A stretch of 43,139 nt of DNA from Streptomyces longispororuber (GTDB lineage: Bacteria > Actinomycetota > Actinomycetes > Streptomycetales > Streptomycetaceae). Positions 1 to 8,491 of this stretch are shown piece after piece. Numbering within the stretch: position 1 is the stretch's first letter; the number at the start of each line of letters is the position of its first letter. Location of the stretch: contig NZ_JAMOLN010000067.1 of NCBI RefSeq assembly GCF_024448165.1, positions 1 through 43,139 on the forward strand. Direction: 5' to 3'. The notes beneath the pieces are model-generated. The model made no database searches and was not told the origin of the DNA. It worked only from the letters and a program-made list of their open reading frames with translations. The position numbers were made by a program, and so were the translations under genes.

Positions 1-1
1 C

Positions 2-1255
2 CTCGTCGCCGACCCGCCGCTGCTGAACACCCAGGGCGTCCATCAGCCGTACACGCCCCGGCTCATCGTCGAGGTCGTCACGGCGGACGGCGTCACGGGC
101 GTCGGCGAGACGTACGGCGACGCCAAGTACCTGGAGCTGGCGCGGCCCTTCGCCGAGAAGCTGATAGGCCGTCAGGTGTCGGACCTGAACGGCCTGTTCG
201 TGGTCGCCGACGAGGTGGCCGTGGACGACGCCCGGGTCGACGACCAGGTCGACGTCGGCGGCCTGCGCGGCGTGCAGACCGCCGACAAGCTGCGGCTCTC
301 GGTCGTCTCCGGGTTCGAGGTCGCCTGCCTCGACGCGCTCGGCAAGGCGCTGGGTCTTCCGGTGCACGCCCTGCTGGGCGGCAAGCTGCGCGACTCCGTG
401 GAGTACAGCGCGTACCTCTTCTACAAGTACGCCGACCACCCCGAGGGCGTCGCGAGCGAGAAGGACGACTGGGGCGCCGCCCTCGACCCGGCCGGCGTCG
501 TCGCGCAGGCCCGCCTCTTCAACGAGCGGTACGGCTTCGAGTCCTTCAAGCTCAAAGGCGGCTGCTTCGCCCCCGACGAGGAGATCGCCGCGATCCGCGC
601 CCTCGCCGAGGCCTTCCCCGGCAAGCCGCTGCGCCTCGACCCGAACGGCGCCTGGTCCGTGGAGACCTCGCTGAAGGTCGCCGACGAGCTCCGTGACGTA
701 CTGGAGTACCTGGAGGACCCCGCGCTCGGCACGCCCGCCATGGCCGAGGTCGCCGCCCGCGCCGGGGTGCCCCTCGCCACCAACATGTGCGTGACGACGT
801 TCGCGGAGATCGAGGAGGCCTTCACCAGCGGGGCGGTACAGGTCGTGCTCTCCGACCACCACTACTGGGGCGGCCTGCGCAACACCCAGCAACTGGCCGC
901 CATCTGCCGCACGTTCGGCGTCGGCGTCTCCATGCACTCCAACACCCACCTCGGGATCAGCCTCGCCGCCATGACGCACGTCGCGGCCACCGTGCCGAAC
1001 CTGCACCACGCCTGCGACTCCCACTACCCGTGGCAGTCCGAGGACGTCCTCACCGAGCGCCTCACCTTCCAGGACGGCCGCGTCACCGTCTCCGACGCGC
1101 CCGGCCTCGGCGTCGAACTCGACCGCGACCGCCTCGCCGAACTGCACCAGCGGTGGCTCGACGACTCCTACGCCGCGATGCGCGACCGCGACGACGCGGC
1201 CGCGATGCGGGTCCTCGACCCGGAGTGGGTGACACCGCCCGTGCCCCGCTGGTAG
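2..1255 (+). CDS. gudD: Glucarate dehydratase, enolase superfamily (5'-truncated by window edge)
   Basis: The reading frame is open from base 2, so the first residues (probably 15-30) lie outside the window and 417 are present. Glucarate dehydratase removes water from D-glucarate to give 5-keto-4-deoxy-D-glucarate in the cytosol. The N-terminal capping segment carries DPPLLNTQGVHQPY and GVGETYGD, typical of the family. The barrel domain shows the KxK base (FKLKGG), metal ligands in RLDPNGAW and EYLEDPA, and the His base in SMHSNTHLG. A GTG near 176 could be mistaken for a start, but the coding match continues upstream of it. The sugar-acid permease 67 nt downstream on the same strand and the PfkB kinase beyond it support a catabolic operon. 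Confidence 0.93.
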   Translation, partial: LVADPPLLNTQGVHQPYTPRLIVEVVTADGVTGVGETYGDAKYLELARPFAEKLIGRQVSDLNGLFVVADEVAVDDARVDDQVDVGGLRGVQTADKLRLSVVSGFEVACLDALGKALGLPVHALLGGKLRDSVEYSAYLFYKYADHPEGVASEKDDWGAALDPAGVVAQARLFNERYGFESFKLKGGCFAPDEEIAAIRALAEAFPGKPLRLDPNGAWSVETSLKVADELRDVLEYLEDPALGTPAMAEVAARAGVPLATNMCVTTFAEIEEAFTSGAVQVVLSDHHYWGGLRNTQQLAAICRTFGVGVSMHSNTHLGISLAAMTHVAATVPNLHHACDSHYPWQSEDVLTERLTFQDGRVTVSDAPGLGVELDRDRLAELHQRWLDDSYAAMRDRDDAAAMRVLDPEWVTPPVPRW

Positions 1256-1322
1256 CCCGCCGCCCCCGGTCCGGCCGGTCCAGCGGGTCCGGCCGGTTCA
1301 GCCGCACGAAGGAGTGCCGCTC

Positions 1323-2729
1323 GTGTCCCCAGCAGTCCCCGCTTCCGTCGAACATCCCCCCGCCGTGCAGTCGGCCGTCCACAAGATCTTCCGGCGGGTC
1401 GTCCCGCTCTTCTTCGTCATGTTCGTCGCCAACTACATGGACCGGGTCAACCTGGGCTTCGCCCAGGACCAGCTCCGGGCCGACGTAGGGCTCTCCGCCG
1501 CCGCCTTCGGACTCGGCGCCGGCATCTTCTTCATCGCGTACGCGCTCTTCGAAGTGCCCAGCAACATGCTGATGGAGCGCTTCGGGGCGAAGGTCTGGCT
1601 CACCCGCATCATGATCAGCTGGGGCGTCGTCGCCACCGCCATGGCCTTCGTGGACAGCGCCGGCATGTTCTACGCGCTGCGCTTCCTGCTGGGCGTGGCG
1701 GAGGCCGGGTTCTTCCCCGCCGTCATCTACTACTTCTCCCGCTGGCTGCCCGACTCGCACCGCGGCCGCGCGACCTCGGTCTTCCTCATGGGATCGGGCA
1801 CCGCGACCGTCATCGTCGGACCGATCTCCGGCGCGCTCCTGGAGATGCACGGCATCTGGGGCCACTCCGGCTGGCAGTGGATGTTCTTCATCGAGGGCGT
1901 CGTGTCCGTGGTGCTCGGCTTCGTCGTGTACCGGTTCCTCGACTCCAGTGTCGAGAGCGCCACCTGGCTCACCCAGGACGAGAAGGACGGCCTCGTCGCC
2001 GTCATCGACGCCGAGCAGCAGGAGCGGCAGTCCGGCCGCGGGACCGCGCGCGTCTCCCGGTGGAAACTGCTCGCCGACCCGCAGATGCTGCTGTTCCTGT
2101 GGATCTACTTCGCGATCAACGTGGCCCTGTACGCGGTGACGTTCTGGCTGCCCTCGATCGTCGACGACATCGGCGGCCTCAGCGAGTTCCAGGTGGGGCT
2201 GCTCACCGCCGTGCCGTGGCTGTTCGCCATCGCCGCCGTCTACGTGTCCGGGCGGCTGTCCGACCGGCTCGGCAAGCGGCGGCCCGTCCTGGTGGCGCTG
2301 CTGCTCGTCGGCGGCACCGGGACCCTGCTCGCCGTGCTGGTGTCGCCGTGGGCCGGACTCGGGGCGCTGTGCGTCGCCGCGGTCGGGTTCAAGCCCGCGT
2401 CGCCGATCTTCTGGACCATCCCGCAGAGCTACCTCGACGCGCGGGCCGCGGCGCCCGGCATCGCCCTCATCAACTCCATCGGGAACCTGGGCGGGTTCGT
2501 CGCCCCGACCGCGTTCGGGATCATCGAGGACGCGACCGGGTCGACGAAGGGCGGACTCCTCGGGCTCACCGTGATCGGGTTCCTCGCCGCGCTGAGCGTG
2601 CTCCTCGTCCGGGGCGGCGGCCGCAACGACACCGTTCGCGGGGCGCGGCGCCGGGCGGCACGCCCCGCGCGCGGCGCGACCGGCACCGTCGCGCGGACCG
2701 CCGCGGGACCGGAGGGCGCCGGCGCGTGA
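1323..2729 (+). CDS. MFS permease of the anion:cation symporter family, probable glucarate/hexuronate transporter
   Basis: A protein of 468 residues with about 12 membrane segments. The start of helix 1 (NYMDRVNLGFAQ) and the following FEVPSNMLMERFG stretch are hallmarks of the ACS family (GudP/ExuT/tartrate type), which carries sugar acids with protons. The GTG at 1323 is preferred over the GTG at 1314, because the AAGGAG at 1309-1314 overlaps the earlier codon and sits 8 nt before the later one. The C-terminus is an Arg/Ala-rich cytosolic tail. Its position directly after glucarate dehydratase makes glucarate or galactarate the likely substrate. That assignment is inference; the family is clear. 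Confidence 0.88.
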   Translation: MSPAVPASVEHPPAVQSAVHKIFRRVVPLFFVMFVANYMDRVNLGFAQDQLRADVGLSAAAFGLGAGIFFIAYALFEVPSNMLMERFGAKVWLTRIMISWGVVATAMAFVDSAGMFYALRFLLGVAEAGFFPAVIYYFSRWLPDSHRGRATSVFLMGSGTATVIVGPISGALLEMHGIWGHSGWQWMFFIEGVVSVVLGFVVYRFLDSSVESATWLTQDEKDGLVAVIDAEQQERQSGRGTARVSRWKLLADPQMLLFLWIYFAINVALYAVTFWLPSIVDDIGGLSEFQVGLLTAVPWLFAIAAVYVSGRLSDRLGKRRPVLVALLLVGGTGTLLAVLVSPWAGLGALCVAAVGFKPASPIFWTIPQSYLDARAAAPGIALINSIGNLGGFVAPTAFGIIEDATGSTKGGLLGLTVIGFLAALSVLLVRGGGRNDTVRGARRRAARPARGATGTVARTAAGPEGAGA

Positions 2730-2749
2730 CGGGCTGATGTCACCTGCCG

Positions 2750-2791
2750 TGGTACGGGCCCCCTTCGTGCACACTGTCCGGACCCGTACCA
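2750..2791. promoter_or_regulatory. 9-bp perfect inverted repeat upstream of the PfkB kinase
   Basis: TGGTACGGG at 2750-2758 is the exact reverse complement of CCCGTACCA at 2783-2791, separated by 24 nt. The right arm ends 4 nt before the AGGGAG ribosome binding site at 2796-2801. This could be a two-site operator or a hairpin in the leader. No regulator can be assigned from sequence; the MarR-type gene downstream is one candidate. Confidence 0.45.
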
Positions 2792-2807
2792 CTGCAGGGA
2801 GCGTGAT

Positions 2808-3908
2808 GTGACTTCCCCGGAACCGGCCCACACGGACCCCCTCGCGGCGCTGCGCACGCCCGACGACCCGGCCTGCGACGTGTACCTCACCGGCACCGTC
2901 TTCCTCGACATCGTCTTCACGGGCCTGGACAGCGCGCCGGTGCGCGGCACGGAGTCCTGGGCGCGGGGCATGGGATCGAGCCCCGGCGGCGTGGCGAACA
3001 TGGCCACCGCGCTGGCCCGGCTCGGGCTGCGGACGTCGCTGGCCGCCGCGTTCGGCGACGACCACTACGGGGAGTACTGCTGGGACACGCTGGAGCGGGG
3101 CGAGGGCATCGACCTGGGCTACTCGCGGACCGTGGCCGGCTGGCACTCGCCGGTCACCGTCTCCATGGCGTACGAGGGCGAGCGCACCATGGTCAGCCAC
3201 GGCCACGAGCCGCCGCCCGCCGAAACCGCCCCGAAGTGCCCGCCGAGAGCCCGGGCGGCCGTCGCCTCCCTGACGCCGGGCATCGCGGCGCCGTGGGTCG
3301 GCGAGGCCGCGCGGAAGGGCACCAGGATCTTCGCCGACGTCGGCTGGGACGAGACCGGCCGCTGGGACCTGGCCGCGCTCGGCGACCTCGGGCAGTGCGA
3401 GGCGTTCCTGCCGAACGCGGAGGAGGCGATGCGCTACACCGGCACGTCCTGTCCGCGGGCCGCCGCGCACGCGCTGACCGACCACGTGCCGGTGGCCGTG
3501 GTGACGCTCGGCGCCGACGGGGCGTACGCGGTGGACGGCAGGACCGGGGAGACCGCGTCGGTCCCGGCCATCGAGGTGGCGGCGCTCGACCCGACCGGGG
3601 CCGGTGACGTGTTCGTGGCGGGCTTCGTCACGGGCACCCTCGCGGGCTGGCCGCTGGCGGACCGGCTTGCGTTCGCCGGACTCACGGCGGCGCTCTCCGT
3701 CCAGGAGTTCGGCGGCTCGCTGTCGGCGCCCGGCTGGTCGGAGGTCGCCGCGTGGTGGCGGCAGATCCAGGCGTACGAGGAGCGCGGGGCGCAGGACCCG
3801 GCGGCCCTGGAGCGGTACGCGTTCCTCGGCCCCCTGCTGCCGGAGACGTCCCGGCCGTGGCCGCTGCGCAGGGCCGTGCCGACGATCGGGTTCGGCGGCG
3901 CCGCCTGA
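2808..3908 (+). CDS. PfkB-family carbohydrate kinase
   Basis: A 366-residue ribokinase/PfkB-fold kinase that phosphorylates a sugar or sugar-acid derivative with ATP. The two family signatures are present: the N-terminal Gly-rich substrate loop (GSSPGGVANMATALARLG) and the C-terminal anion-hole/catalytic-Asp motif (DPTGAGDVFVAGF). The GTG start has AGGGAG at 2796-2801 with 6-nt spacing. It lies 78 nt after the sugar-acid permease gene in the same direction, so it may act in the same pathway (for example 2-keto-3-deoxygluconate-like substrates), although its own leader carries an inverted repeat and it may be separately controlled. The substrate is not determinable from sequence. Confidence 0.88.
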   Translation: MTSPEPAHTDPLAALRTPDDPACDVYLTGTVFLDIVFTGLDSAPVRGTESWARGMGSSPGGVANMATALARLGLRTSLAAAFGDDHYGEYCWDTLERGEGIDLGYSRTVAGWHSPVTVSMAYEGERTMVSHGHEPPPAETAPKCPPRARAAVASLTPGIAAPWVGEAARKGTRIFADVGWDETGRWDLAALGDLGQCEAFLPNAEEAMRYTGTSCPRAAAHALTDHVPVAVVTLGADGAYAVDGRTGETASVPAIEVAALDPTGAGDVFVAGFVTGTLAGWPLADRLAFAGLTAALSVQEFGGSLSAPGWSEVAAWWRQIQAYEERGAQDPAALERYAFLGPLLPETSRPWPLRRAVPTIGFGGAA

Positions 3909-3987
3909 GGCGCGCGCCCGGCCCGGGGCATGGTGGAATCTCCGTTCGGGTACGGGCGGGCCGGGCCTTGGGCGAGGGGTGCGATGC

Positions 3988-4449
3988 GTGATGGCCGGAT
4001 CGGGTGACGTGGACGCGGTGGTGCGGGAGCTGCTCCTGCTCATGCCGCGGATGGCCGGGCGCGTGAAGCGGATCCCCGTACCGGAGGCGCTGCGCTCGCA
4101 GGCGCTGGCGCCCCGCCACCTGTCCCTGCTGGCCTGCCTGCTGTTCGACGGCCCCATGACCGTCAACGAGCTGGCCGCGCGCCTGGAGGTGGCGCCCACC
4201 ACCGTGAGCCTGATGGCCGGCGACCTGAGCGGCAAGGGAATCCTGGAGCGCCGCGAGGACCCGGCCGACCGGCGGCGCAGGATCGTCGCCATCGCCCCGG
4301 ACCAGCACGAGGCGATCGCGGCGTGGCTGGCGCCCGGCGCGACGGCCTGGCAGCGCGTCCTGACGCCCCTGACGCCCGAACAGCGCCGGTTCTTCGTGGA
4401 CACCCTGCGGGCGTACGAGGAGGCCGTGACGCAGGAGGGCACGGGCTGA
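3988..4449 (+). CDS. MarR-family transcriptional regulator
   Basis: A 153-residue winged-helix regulator. The central segment MTVNELAARLEVAPTTVSLMAGDL is the helix-turn-helix and GILERREDPADRRRRIVAI is the wing, a classic MarR pattern. The GTG at 3988 has GAGGGG (3974-3979) at 8-nt spacing; the ATG at 3991 is an equally possible start. It follows the kinase gene by 79 nt and may regulate the sugar-acid cluster or itself. The ligand is unknown. Confidence 0.85.
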   Translation: MMAGSGDVDAVVRELLLLMPRMAGRVKRIPVPEALRSQALAPRHLSLLACLLFDGPMTVNELAARLEVAPTTVSLMAGDLSGKGILERREDPADRRRRIVAIAPDQHEAIAAWLAPGATAWQRVLTPLTPEQRRFFVDTLRAYEEAVTQEGTG

Positions 4450-4480
4450 CGGCCCCGGTCGGACCGCGTCCGGAAAAGCC

Positions 4481-4510
4481 TTCGGACCTGTCAGTGGCGC
4501 GACGTAGGCT
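4481..4510 (+). promoter_or_regulatory. Possible promoter of the phoH-ybeY cluster
   Basis: TTCGGA at 4481-4486 and TAGGCT at 4505-4510 are separated by 18 nt and form a plausible but weak -35/-10 pair in the 116-nt gap before phoH. An AAGGAG at 4537-4542 lies 23 nt before the ATG, too far for normal use. No clear terminator for the upstream regulator was seen. Confidence 0.3.
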
Positions 4511-4565
4511 GGAACGCATCAGACCACGGCTGTCACAAGGAGACTGCGGCCCTCAGAGCCCGCCC

Positions 4566-5600
4566 ATGACGCAGACACCATCCAGCGCCCGCGCACGGTT
4601 CACGGTTCCGGCGAAGCACCCCATGGTCGAGGTGCTCGGATCGGGTGACGCGCTGCTGCAAGTGATCGAGAAGGCCTTCCCGGAAGCCGACATCCACGTC
4701 CGGGGCAATGAGATCAGTGCGACCGGAGAGCCCGCCGAAGTGGCCCTCATCCAGCGCCTGTTCGACGAGATGATGCTGGTCCTGAGGACAGGGGCACCGA
4801 TGACAGAGGACGCCGTGGAGCGCTCCATCGCCATGCTGAAGGCGACGCAGAACGGGGAGGGCGCGGGTCAGGAGACCCCCGCCGAGGTGCTCACACAGAA
4901 CATCCTGTCGTCGCGCGGCCGCACCATCCGCCCCAAGACGCTGAACCAGAAGCGGTACGTCGACGCGATCGACAAGCACACGATCGTCTTCGGCATCGGC
5001 CCGGCCGGCACCGGCAAGACCTATCTGGCCATGGCCAAGGCGGTCCAGGCCCTGCAGTCCAAGCAGGTCAACCGGATCATCCTGACCCGGCCGGCCGTGG
5101 AGGCGGGCGAGCGCCTCGGGTTCCTGCCCGGCACGCTGTACGAGAAGATCGACCCGTACCTGCGCCCGTTGTACGACGCGCTGCACGACATGCTCGACCC
5201 CGACTCGATCCCGCGGCTGATGGCGGCGGGCACCATCGAGGTCGCCCCGCTGGCGTACATGCGCGGCCGCACGCTCAACGACGCGTTCATCATCCTGGAC
5301 GAGGCGCAGAACACGAGCCCCGAGCAGATGAAGATGTTCCTGACCCGGCTCGGCTTCGAGTCGAAGATCGTGATCACGGGCGACGTGACGCAGGTCGACC
5401 TGCCGAACGGCACGAAGTCCGGTCTGCGCCAGGTGCAGGACATCCTGGAGGGCCTCGACGACGTGCACTTCTCGCGCCTGTCGTCCCAGGATGTCGTCCG
5501 GCACAAGCTGGTCGGCCGTATCGTCGACGCGTACGAGAAGTACGACACCGAGCACGGTACGGAGAACGGCTCGCACAAGGGCCGCCCCAGAGGGAAGTAG
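4566..5600 (+). CDS. phoH: PhoH family protein (phosphate-starvation-inducible-type ATPase)
   Basis: A 344-residue cytosolic ATPase related to the motor domain of superfamily-1 helicases. Walker A is GPAGTGKT at residues 145-152 and Walker B is FIILDEAQ at 241-248, followed by a sensor-like VITGDVTQVDLP segment. The N-terminal 110 residues contain the KH-like domain seen in long PhoH proteins. ATG 4566 (MTQTPSS) is chosen because no in-frame start lies nearer the AAGGAG at 4537-4542; the initiation region is therefore atypical. PhoH next to YbeY is a very widespread bacterial arrangement and points to a role in RNA metabolism; the exact function is not settled. Confidence 0.93.
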   Translation: MTQTPSSARARFTVPAKHPMVEVLGSGDALLQVIEKAFPEADIHVRGNEISATGEPAEVALIQRLFDEMMLVLRTGAPMTEDAVERSIAMLKATQNGEGAGQETPAEVLTQNILSSRGRTIRPKTLNQKRYVDAIDKHTIVFGIGPAGTGKTYLAMAKAVQALQSKQVNRIILTRPAVEAGERLGFLPGTLYEKIDPYLRPLYDALHDMLDPDSIPRLMAAGTIEVAPLAYMRGRTLNDAFIILDEAQNTSPEQMKMFLTRLGFESKIVITGDVTQVDLPNGTKSGLRQVQDILEGLDDVHFSRLSSQDVVRHKLVGRIVDAYEKYDTEHGTENGSHKGRPRGK

Positions 5601-5615
5601 AGAACCAACAGCGCC

Positions 5616-6113
5616 ATGTCGATCGACGTCAACAACGAGTCAGGAACCGAGGTCGACGAGCAGGCGATCCTCGACATCGCCCGCTACGCCCTCGCGCGGA
5701 TGCGCATCCACCCGCTCTCCGAGCTCTCGGTGATCGTCGTGGACGCCGACGCCATGGAGCAGCTGCACGTCCAGTGGATGGACCTGCCGGGGCCCACCGA
5801 CGTCATGTCCTTCCCGATGGACGAGCTGCGGCCGCCCACGAAGGACGACGAGGAGCCCGTCCAGGGGCTCCTCGGCGACATCGTCCTGTGCCCCGAGGTC
5901 GCCAAGAAGCAGGGCGAGGACGCGCCCACGCAGCACTCCATGGACGAGGAGCTCCAGCTCCTCACCGTCCACGGCGTGCTGCACCTGCTCGGGTACGACC
6001 ACGAGGAGCCCGACGAGAAGGCCGAGATGTTCGGGCTCCAGGCCGCCATCGTGGACGGCTGGCGTGCGGAGCAGGGACACACGGGGCCGTCGCCGGCGCC
6101 GACCGTGTCATGA
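5616..6113 (+). CDS. ybeY: Endoribonuclease YbeY, rRNA maturation factor
   Basis: A 165-residue UPF0054 metalloprotein that acts in 16S rRNA 3'-end maturation and ribosome quality control. The zinc motif HGVLHLLGYDH occupies residues 119-129, with H119, H123 and H129 as ligands. The conserved TDVMSFPMDE segment at 61-70 precedes it. The ATG lies 15 nt after the phoH stop, and the stop overlaps the next start as ATGA, so the cluster is translationally coupled. Confidence 0.95.
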   Translation: MSIDVNNESGTEVDEQAILDIARYALARMRIHPLSELSVIVVDADAMEQLHVQWMDLPGPTDVMSFPMDELRPPTKDDEEPVQGLLGDIVLCPEVAKKQGEDAPTQHSMDEELQLLTVHGVLHLLGYDHEEPDEKAEMFGLQAAIVDGWRAEQGHTGPSPAPTVS

Positions 6114-7396
6114 GCCTCTCGCTGATCGCGGGCGCCGTCGCGCTGGTCGTGGTGGCATGGCTCGCCGCGTGCGCCGAGGCCGGCATCGCCCGCACGTCCA
6201 GCTTCCGCGCCGAGGAGGCCGTCCGGTCCGGGCGGCGCGGCAGCGCCAAGCTCGCGCAGGTCGCCGCCGACCCGACGCGCTATCTGAACGTCGCGCTCCT
6301 GGTGCGCGTGGCCTGCGAGATGGCGGCCGCCGCGCTCGTCACGTACGCCTGCCTGGAGGAGTTCACCGCGACCTGGCAGGCGCTGCTCGTCGCCATCGGC
6401 GTGATGGTCCTCGTCTCGTACGTGGCCGTCGGCGTCTCGCCGCGCACCATCGGCCGGCAGCACCCGCTGAACACGGCCACCGCCGCCGCGTACGTGCTGC
6501 TGCCGCTGGCCCGCATCATGGGGCCGATCCCGCCGCTGCTGATCCTCATCGGCAACGCGCTGACGCCGGGCAAGGGCTTCCGGCGCGGCCCGTTCGCCTC
6601 CGAGGCCGAGCTGCGCGCCATGGTCGACCTCGCCGAGAAGGAGTCCCTGATCGAGGACGAGGAGCGCCGCATGGTGCACTCCGTCTTCGAGCTCGGCGAC
6701 ACGCTGGTGCGCGAGGTCATGGTGCCGCGCACCGACCTGATCGTCATCGAGCGGTCAAAGACCATCCGGCAGGCGCTCACGCTCGCGCTGCGCTCCGGGT
6801 TCTCGCGGATCCCCGTGGTGGGGGAGAGCGAGGACGACGTCGTCGGCATCGTGTACCTGAAGGACCTGGTCCGCAAGACGCACATCAACCGCGACTCCGA
6901 GGCCGAGCTGGTGTCGACCGCCATGCGCCCCGCGGCCTTCGTGCCCGACACGAAGAACGCCGGGGACCTGCTGCGCGAGATGCAGCAGCTGCGCAACCAC
7001 GTCGCCGTCGTCATCGACGAGTACGGCGGCACGGCGGGCATCGTCACCATCGAGGACATCCTGGAGGAGATCGTCGGTGAGATCACCGACGAGTACGACC
7101 GGGAGCTGCCGCCCGTGGAGGAGCTCGGCGACGACCGGTTCCGGGTCACCGCGCGCCTCGACATCGGCGACCTCGGCGAGCTGTACGGCATCGAGGAGTT
7201 CGACGACGAGGACGTGGAGACCGTCGGCGGACTGCTCGCCAAGGCGCTCGGCCGGGTCCCCATCGCCGGGGCCTCGTCGGTGGTGACCCTGCCCGACGGG
7301 CGGGTGCTGCGGCTGACCGCGGAGGCCGCGGCCGGCCGGCGGAACAAGATCGTGACGGTGCTCGTGGAACCCGAGGGGGAGGAGCCGGCGGCATGA
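6110..7396 (+). CDS. Hemolysin/CorC-family membrane protein (CNNM-DUF21, CBS pair, transporter-associated domain)
   Basis: A 428-residue integral membrane protein. The N-terminal DUF21/CNNM domain has four hydrophobic segments within about residues 1-150. The MVPRTDLIVIE motif opens the paired CBS region (about 190-330), which ends with the GGTAGIVTIEDILEEIVGEI signature, and a CorC_HlyC domain follows. The family is linked to Mg2+/Co2+ efflux or homeostasis; CBS domains usually bind adenine nucleotides. The ATG start overlaps the ybeY stop by 4 nt, and its own stop overlaps the next gene the same way. A longer frame upstream lies inside ybeY and is not credible. Confidence 0.92.
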   Translation: MSLSLIAGAVALVVVAWLAACAEAGIARTSSFRAEEAVRSGRRGSAKLAQVAADPTRYLNVALLVRVACEMAAAALVTYACLEEFTATWQALLVAIGVMVLVSYVAVGVSPRTIGRQHPLNTATAAAYVLLPLARIMGPIPPLLILIGNALTPGKGFRRGPFASEAELRAMVDLAEKESLIEDEERRMVHSVFELGDTLVREVMVPRTDLIVIERSKTIRQALTLALRSGFSRIPVVGESEDDVVGIVYLKDLVRKTHINRDSEAELVSTAMRPAAFVPDTKNAGDLLREMQQLRNHVAVVIDEYGGTAGIVTIEDILEEIVGEITDEYDRELPPVEELGDDRFRVTARLDIGDLGELYGIEEFDDEDVETVGGLLAKALGRVPIAGASSVVTLPDGRVLRLTAEAAAGRRNKIVTVLVEPEGEEPAA

Positions 7397-7749
7397 CACC
7401 GCAGGAGCTGCGCACGCTGTGCCTGTCGTTCAACGCGGCGGTGGAGGAGTTCCCGTTCACCCCGGAGGCGTCGGTCTTCAAGGTGCTGGGGAAGATGTTC
7501 GCCCTCAGCCACCTGGACGGGCGGCCCCTGACGGTCAACCTGAAGTGCGACCCCGAGGACGCGGTGCGGCTGCGCGCCGAGTACGAGGGCGTCATCGTGC
7601 CCGGCTGGCACATGAACAAGCGGCACTGGAACACGGTGACCGTGGGCGGACTCCCCGCGTCCGTCGTCCGTGAGCTGGTCGAGGACTCGTACGACCTGGT
7701 GGTGGCGGGGTTGCCGCGGGCGGAGCGGTTGCGGCTCGACCGGCCGTGA
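7393..7749 (+). CDS. MmcQ/YjbR-family protein
   Basis: A 118-residue protein of the YjbR (CyaY-like fold) family. Recognisable segments are the N-terminal LCLSFNAAVEEFPF, the central VFKVLGKMFALSHLDG and KCDPEDAVRLRAEY, and the MNKRHWNTVTVGG stretch that typifies the family. Some members are annotated as DNA-binding, but the biochemical role is unknown. It overlaps the preceding membrane protein gene as ATGA and ends the coupled phoH-ybeY cluster. Confidence 0.88.
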   Translation: MTPQELRTLCLSFNAAVEEFPFTPEASVFKVLGKMFALSHLDGRPLTVNLKCDPEDAVRLRAEYEGVIVPGWHMNKRHWNTVTVGGLPASVVRELVEDSYDLVVAGLPRAERLRLDRP

Positions 7750-7785
7750 GTGGGCCTCCGGCGGGGGGCGGGTCCCGTCTGCGGG

Positions 7786-7820
7786 CCGGTGGGGCTTCTC
7801 GCGCGGTTCCCCGCGCCCCT
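7786..7820. repeat. Copy of a dispersed intergenic repeat
   Basis: A 35-bp stretch beginning CCGGTGGGGCTTCTCGCGCG that matches 21650-21684 apart from a single base near the middle, and matches the reverse complement of the units at 13541-13829 and 21739-21774. It lies in the 144-nt gap after the YjbR gene. It is followed by a small GC hairpin around 7821-7840 and a second partial copy near 7867. Confidence 0.7.
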
Positions 7821-7893
7821 GGAGCATGCGGCTCCGCCGCGGGGCCGTGCCCCGCCGAGCCGGAGGCCGGTGGGGCTTCCTTATGCTCAGCCC

Positions 7894-8247
7894 ATGACTG
7901 AGAGCACCGACCTCGGCCCCGAGGACCGCAAGATCGTCACCCTGGCCCGCTCCGCGCGGGCCCGCAACGGTGTGCCCGAGGGGGCGGCCGTGCGGGACGA
8001 GACGGGGCGTACCTACGTCGCGGGGACCGTCGCCCTCGACTCCCTCAAGCTGAGCGCGCTGCAGACGGCCGTCGCGATGGCCGTGGCCTCCGGTGCGCAG
8101 TCCCTGGAGGCGGCCGCCGTCGTCTCGGCCGCGGACGCCCTGGCGGGCGAGGACGTCGCCGCCGTGCGTGATCTGGGCGGGGCCGGGACGCCGGTGTTCC
8201 TCGCGGCGCCGGACGGCACCGTCCGGGCCGCCGTCGAGGCGGGCTGA
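7894..8247 (+). CDS. Cytidine deaminase-like protein lacking zinc ligands
   Basis: A 117-residue protein with the overall layout of a short cytidine deaminase: an N-terminal helix, a VRDETGRTYVAGTV strand pair, then the helix SALQTAVAMAVASG where active enzymes carry the catalytic Glu and first zinc ligand. The protein contains no cysteine and no histidine, so the HAE/CAE and PCxxC centres cannot be formed. It is therefore unlikely to be an active deaminase. It sits between the ybeY cluster and era, where streptomycetes and other actinobacteria usually carry a cytidine deaminase annotation. The family call rests on size, fold pattern and position. Confidence 0.7.
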   Translation: MTESTDLGPEDRKIVTLARSARARNGVPEGAAVRDETGRTYVAGTVALDSLKLSALQTAVAMAVASGAQSLEAAAVVSAADALAGEDVAAVRDLGGAGTPVFLAAPDGTVRAAVEAG

Positions 8248-8332
8248 GCCGGGAGGCGTGCGTCACAGGGAACCCCGCTTGCCCAGTAATGAGGCGGTTC
8301 ATGCCTGAACGGCGTGAAGACGGTCACGTCGG

Positions 8333-8491
8333 CGTCGGGCCGGGACTTTGGTCCCGGCCCGACGTGTCTCGCGAGGGAGGCGTCCTGGCCTTGTGGGGCA
8401 AGGGGTGAGGGACCTTCGGCCCGAGTCTTTGGTCCCGCCGCCGCGACGGGCGAAAGAAGGACCAAAGTCCCGTCGGTGGGACTTAGGACCC
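8333..8491. promoter_or_regulatory. Cluster of five DosR/OsdR-like palindromic sites
   Basis: Five 14-bp elements resemble GGGACTTTGGTCCC: 8342-8355 (exact, inside perfect 14-bp arms spanning 8333-8364 with a TTTG centre), 8409-8422 (GGGACCTTCGGCCC), 8423-8436 (GAGTCTTTGGTCCC), 8458-8471 (AGGACCAAAGTCCC, inverted) and 8478-8491 (GGGACTTAGGACCC). The pattern is that of the mycobacterial DosR box and the streptomycete DevR/OsdR sites. The cluster ends 119 nt before the Rpf-like gene, and no other + strand gene begins nearby. Assignment to DevR/OsdR is inference. Confidence 0.6.

Noticed and set aside
1083..4442. A 1119-codon open frame on the minus strand
   Set aside because: It lies antisense to the dehydratase, permease, kinase and MarR genes and consists of Arg/Pro/Gly-rich low-complexity sequence, typical of the open antisense frames of very GC-rich genes.
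8333..8364. The 14-bp-arm palindrome as a terminator of the deaminase-like gene
   Set aside because: There is no T run after it, and four related palindromes follow, which fits protein-binding sites better.
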